A stretch of 15,146 bases of DNA, from the NCBI GenBank assembly GCA_937944075.1, contig CALDZZ010000128.1, forward strand, positions 1 through 15,146, in the 5' to 3' direction. The stretch comes from an uncultured Rhizobiaceae group bacterium (GTDB lineage Bacteria; Pseudomonadota; Alphaproteobacteria; Rhizobiales; Rhizobiaceae). The position numbers were made by a program, and so were the translations under genes. The notes beneath the pieces were generated by a model. The model had not been told where the DNA came from, searched no databases, and was given only the letters and a program-made list of their open reading frames with translations. This document shows positions 14,377 through 15,146 of the stretch, in pieces (position 1 is the stretch's first letter; each line of letters starts with the position of its first letter).

Positions 14377-14898
14377 ATGCGTATTAAAATCCTACTTCTT
14401 TCAATGCTTGCTTCCATTGCGTTCGGCAATGCTGCATTTGCATCTGATATCAAGTTCTTTAAAGGCATCGAAGGAAAGTGGTCTGGGCCCGGCGAAATCG
14501 TTGCGGGTAAGTACAAGGGTACAAAATATGTTTGTACGTTCGATGGCACGACCCCCAAAAAGGGCCACGGCATGATCATTGACGGCTCCTGTCGTGTTGG
14601 TGTTTTCTCCCAGAAAATGACCGCTCACATCACCAAAAAAGGTTCAAGCTACAAGGGTGCATTTCTTGATGGAGCCAAGGGCGATGGCATGGATGTTACT
14701 GGCGGTCGATACAGCAAAAATCGCGTGATTGTTGACATCGTTCGCAATCAGCTCAAAGGCATCATGGTTGTAAACCTGAATGACAAAAATAAACTGAAAG
14801 CAACAATTTCAGTGCGTCACAACAAAAAACTTATTCCAGTCATTGGCATGAATCTTAGCCGCATCGACACTGGTACCCTTACAGGTGCTACCCAGTAA
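14377..14898 (+). CDS. Exported protein of unknown function
   Basis: A 173-residue protein with a clear Sec signal peptide: MRIK, a hydrophobic stretch LLLSMLASIAFG, and a likely cut after AFA (residues 20-22), leaving SDIKFFKG. The mature part of about 150 residues is Lys- and Gly-rich, with alternating hydrophobic and polar residues suggesting mostly beta-strand, and two cysteines (in YVCTF and GSCRVG) that could form a disulfide in the periplasm. Its GKWSGPGEI and a later GGRY resemble lipocalin-like barrels, but I would not assign a family. AAGGA (14365-14369) lies seven bases before the ATG. It follows the SixA-type gene after 74 bases and overlaps folK tail to tail by 11 bases. Confidence 0.75.
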   Translation: MRIKILLLSMLASIAFGNAAFASDIKFFKGIEGKWSGPGEIVAGKYKGTKYVCTFDGTTPKKGHGMIIDGSCRVGVFSQKMTAHITKKGSSYKGAFLDGAKGDGMDVTGGRYSKNRVIVDIVRNQLKGIMVVNLNDKNKLKATISVRHNKKLIPVIGMNLSRIDTGTLTGATQ

Positions 14899-15146
14899 GA
14901 CGATCATCAGTTTTTAAAATTTGTGAACTGTCCAGATTTTCAAGCCATTTATTGATGTGAATTCCCTGCAATTCCATATTCGGCGCAATGTCTGACAAGG
15001 GCTTCAAAACAAAGGCCCTTTCAAGCATTCTGGGATGAGGTATCTGAAGTTTGTCTTCATTGATCTCCTCATTACCAAACAAAATAATATCCAGATCAAT
15101 GGTTCGTGGCCCCCATCTTACCTCTCTGACGCGTTTCAGTGTTTGT
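14888..15146 (-). CDS. folK: 2-amino-4-hydroxy-6-hydroxymethyldihydropteridine pyrophosphokinase (partial, 3' part)
   Basis: The last 85 codons of HPPK, whose start lies beyond the right edge. The frame reads QTLKRVREVRWGPRTIDLDI then ILFGNEEIN. RWGPRTIDLDIILFG is the HPPK signature, whose two aspartates bind the magnesium ions of ATP. It continues with LQIPHPRMLERAFVLKPLSDIAP, the usual C-terminal block (HPRxxxRxFVLxPL). The enzyme transfers pyrophosphate from ATP to the pterin substrate in cytoplasmic folate synthesis, before FolP. In many alphaproteobacteria folK follows folP and folB; those would lie to the right. The stop codon overlaps the end of the exported protein gene. Confidence 0.9.
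   Translation of the reverse strand, partial: QTLKRVREVRWGPRTIDLDIILFGNEEINEDKLQIPHPRMLERAFVLKPLSDIAPNMELQGIHINKWLENLDSSQILKTDDRLTG

Overview
The window looks like a chromosomal stretch of a low-to-moderate GC alphaproteobacterium, most likely a Rhizobiales/Hyphomicrobiales relative. The reasons are a three-PAS hybrid kinase of the CckA type, a FliO-domain protein divergent from it, a DksA of the alphaproteobacterial type whose zinc-finger cysteines are mostly lost, and a near-consensus TTGAGT-N17-TATATA promoter. No mobile element, CRISPR array, rRNA or tRNA was found. Genes are closely packed and no gene-free gap exceeds 300 bases.

Left part (1-3509): the 5' two thirds of pseI (pseudaminic acid synthase) runs off the left edge on the minus strand. 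Divergent from it is a two-gene operon: a PLP-dependent 2,3-diaminopropionate ammonia-lyase overlapping by 4 bases (ATGA) an M24 metallopeptidase/amidohydrolase with all five metal ligands. A small three-helix membrane protein follows.

Middle part (3527-8888): trigger factor (tig), with a strong terminator, and an FkbM-type methyltransferase lie on the minus strand. On the plus strand come a short lipoprotein and then a translationally coupled pair: a four-helix membrane protein with a large helical middle region, and a membrane-anchored ClpP/SppA-fold protease. A 12-bp perfect palindrome sits 12 nt before the first start codon of that pair. This pair and the ammonia-lyase/M24 pair are the least explained modules here.

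Right part (8891-15146): cckA, master regulator kinase of the CtrA cell-cycle phosphorelay, and an isoprenylcysteine-methyltransferase-like membrane protein five bases behind it are on the minus strand. Divergent from cckA is a FliO-domain membrane protein whose C-terminal tail contains eight exact tandem 11-residue repeats. A bidirectional hairpin terminator separates it from a convergent dksA-type gene with a clear promoter. A SixA-type phosphohistidine phosphatase, an exported protein of unknown function, and the 3' part of folK (folate synthesis, minus strand, running off the right edge) close the window.

Most functions are housekeeping (protein folding, cell cycle, stringent-type transcription control, folate). 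The accessory signals are the pseI gene, the diamino-acid catabolic pair, the FkbM methyltransferase and the membrane/protease pair. All assignments come from reading motifs by eye; no database search was run.
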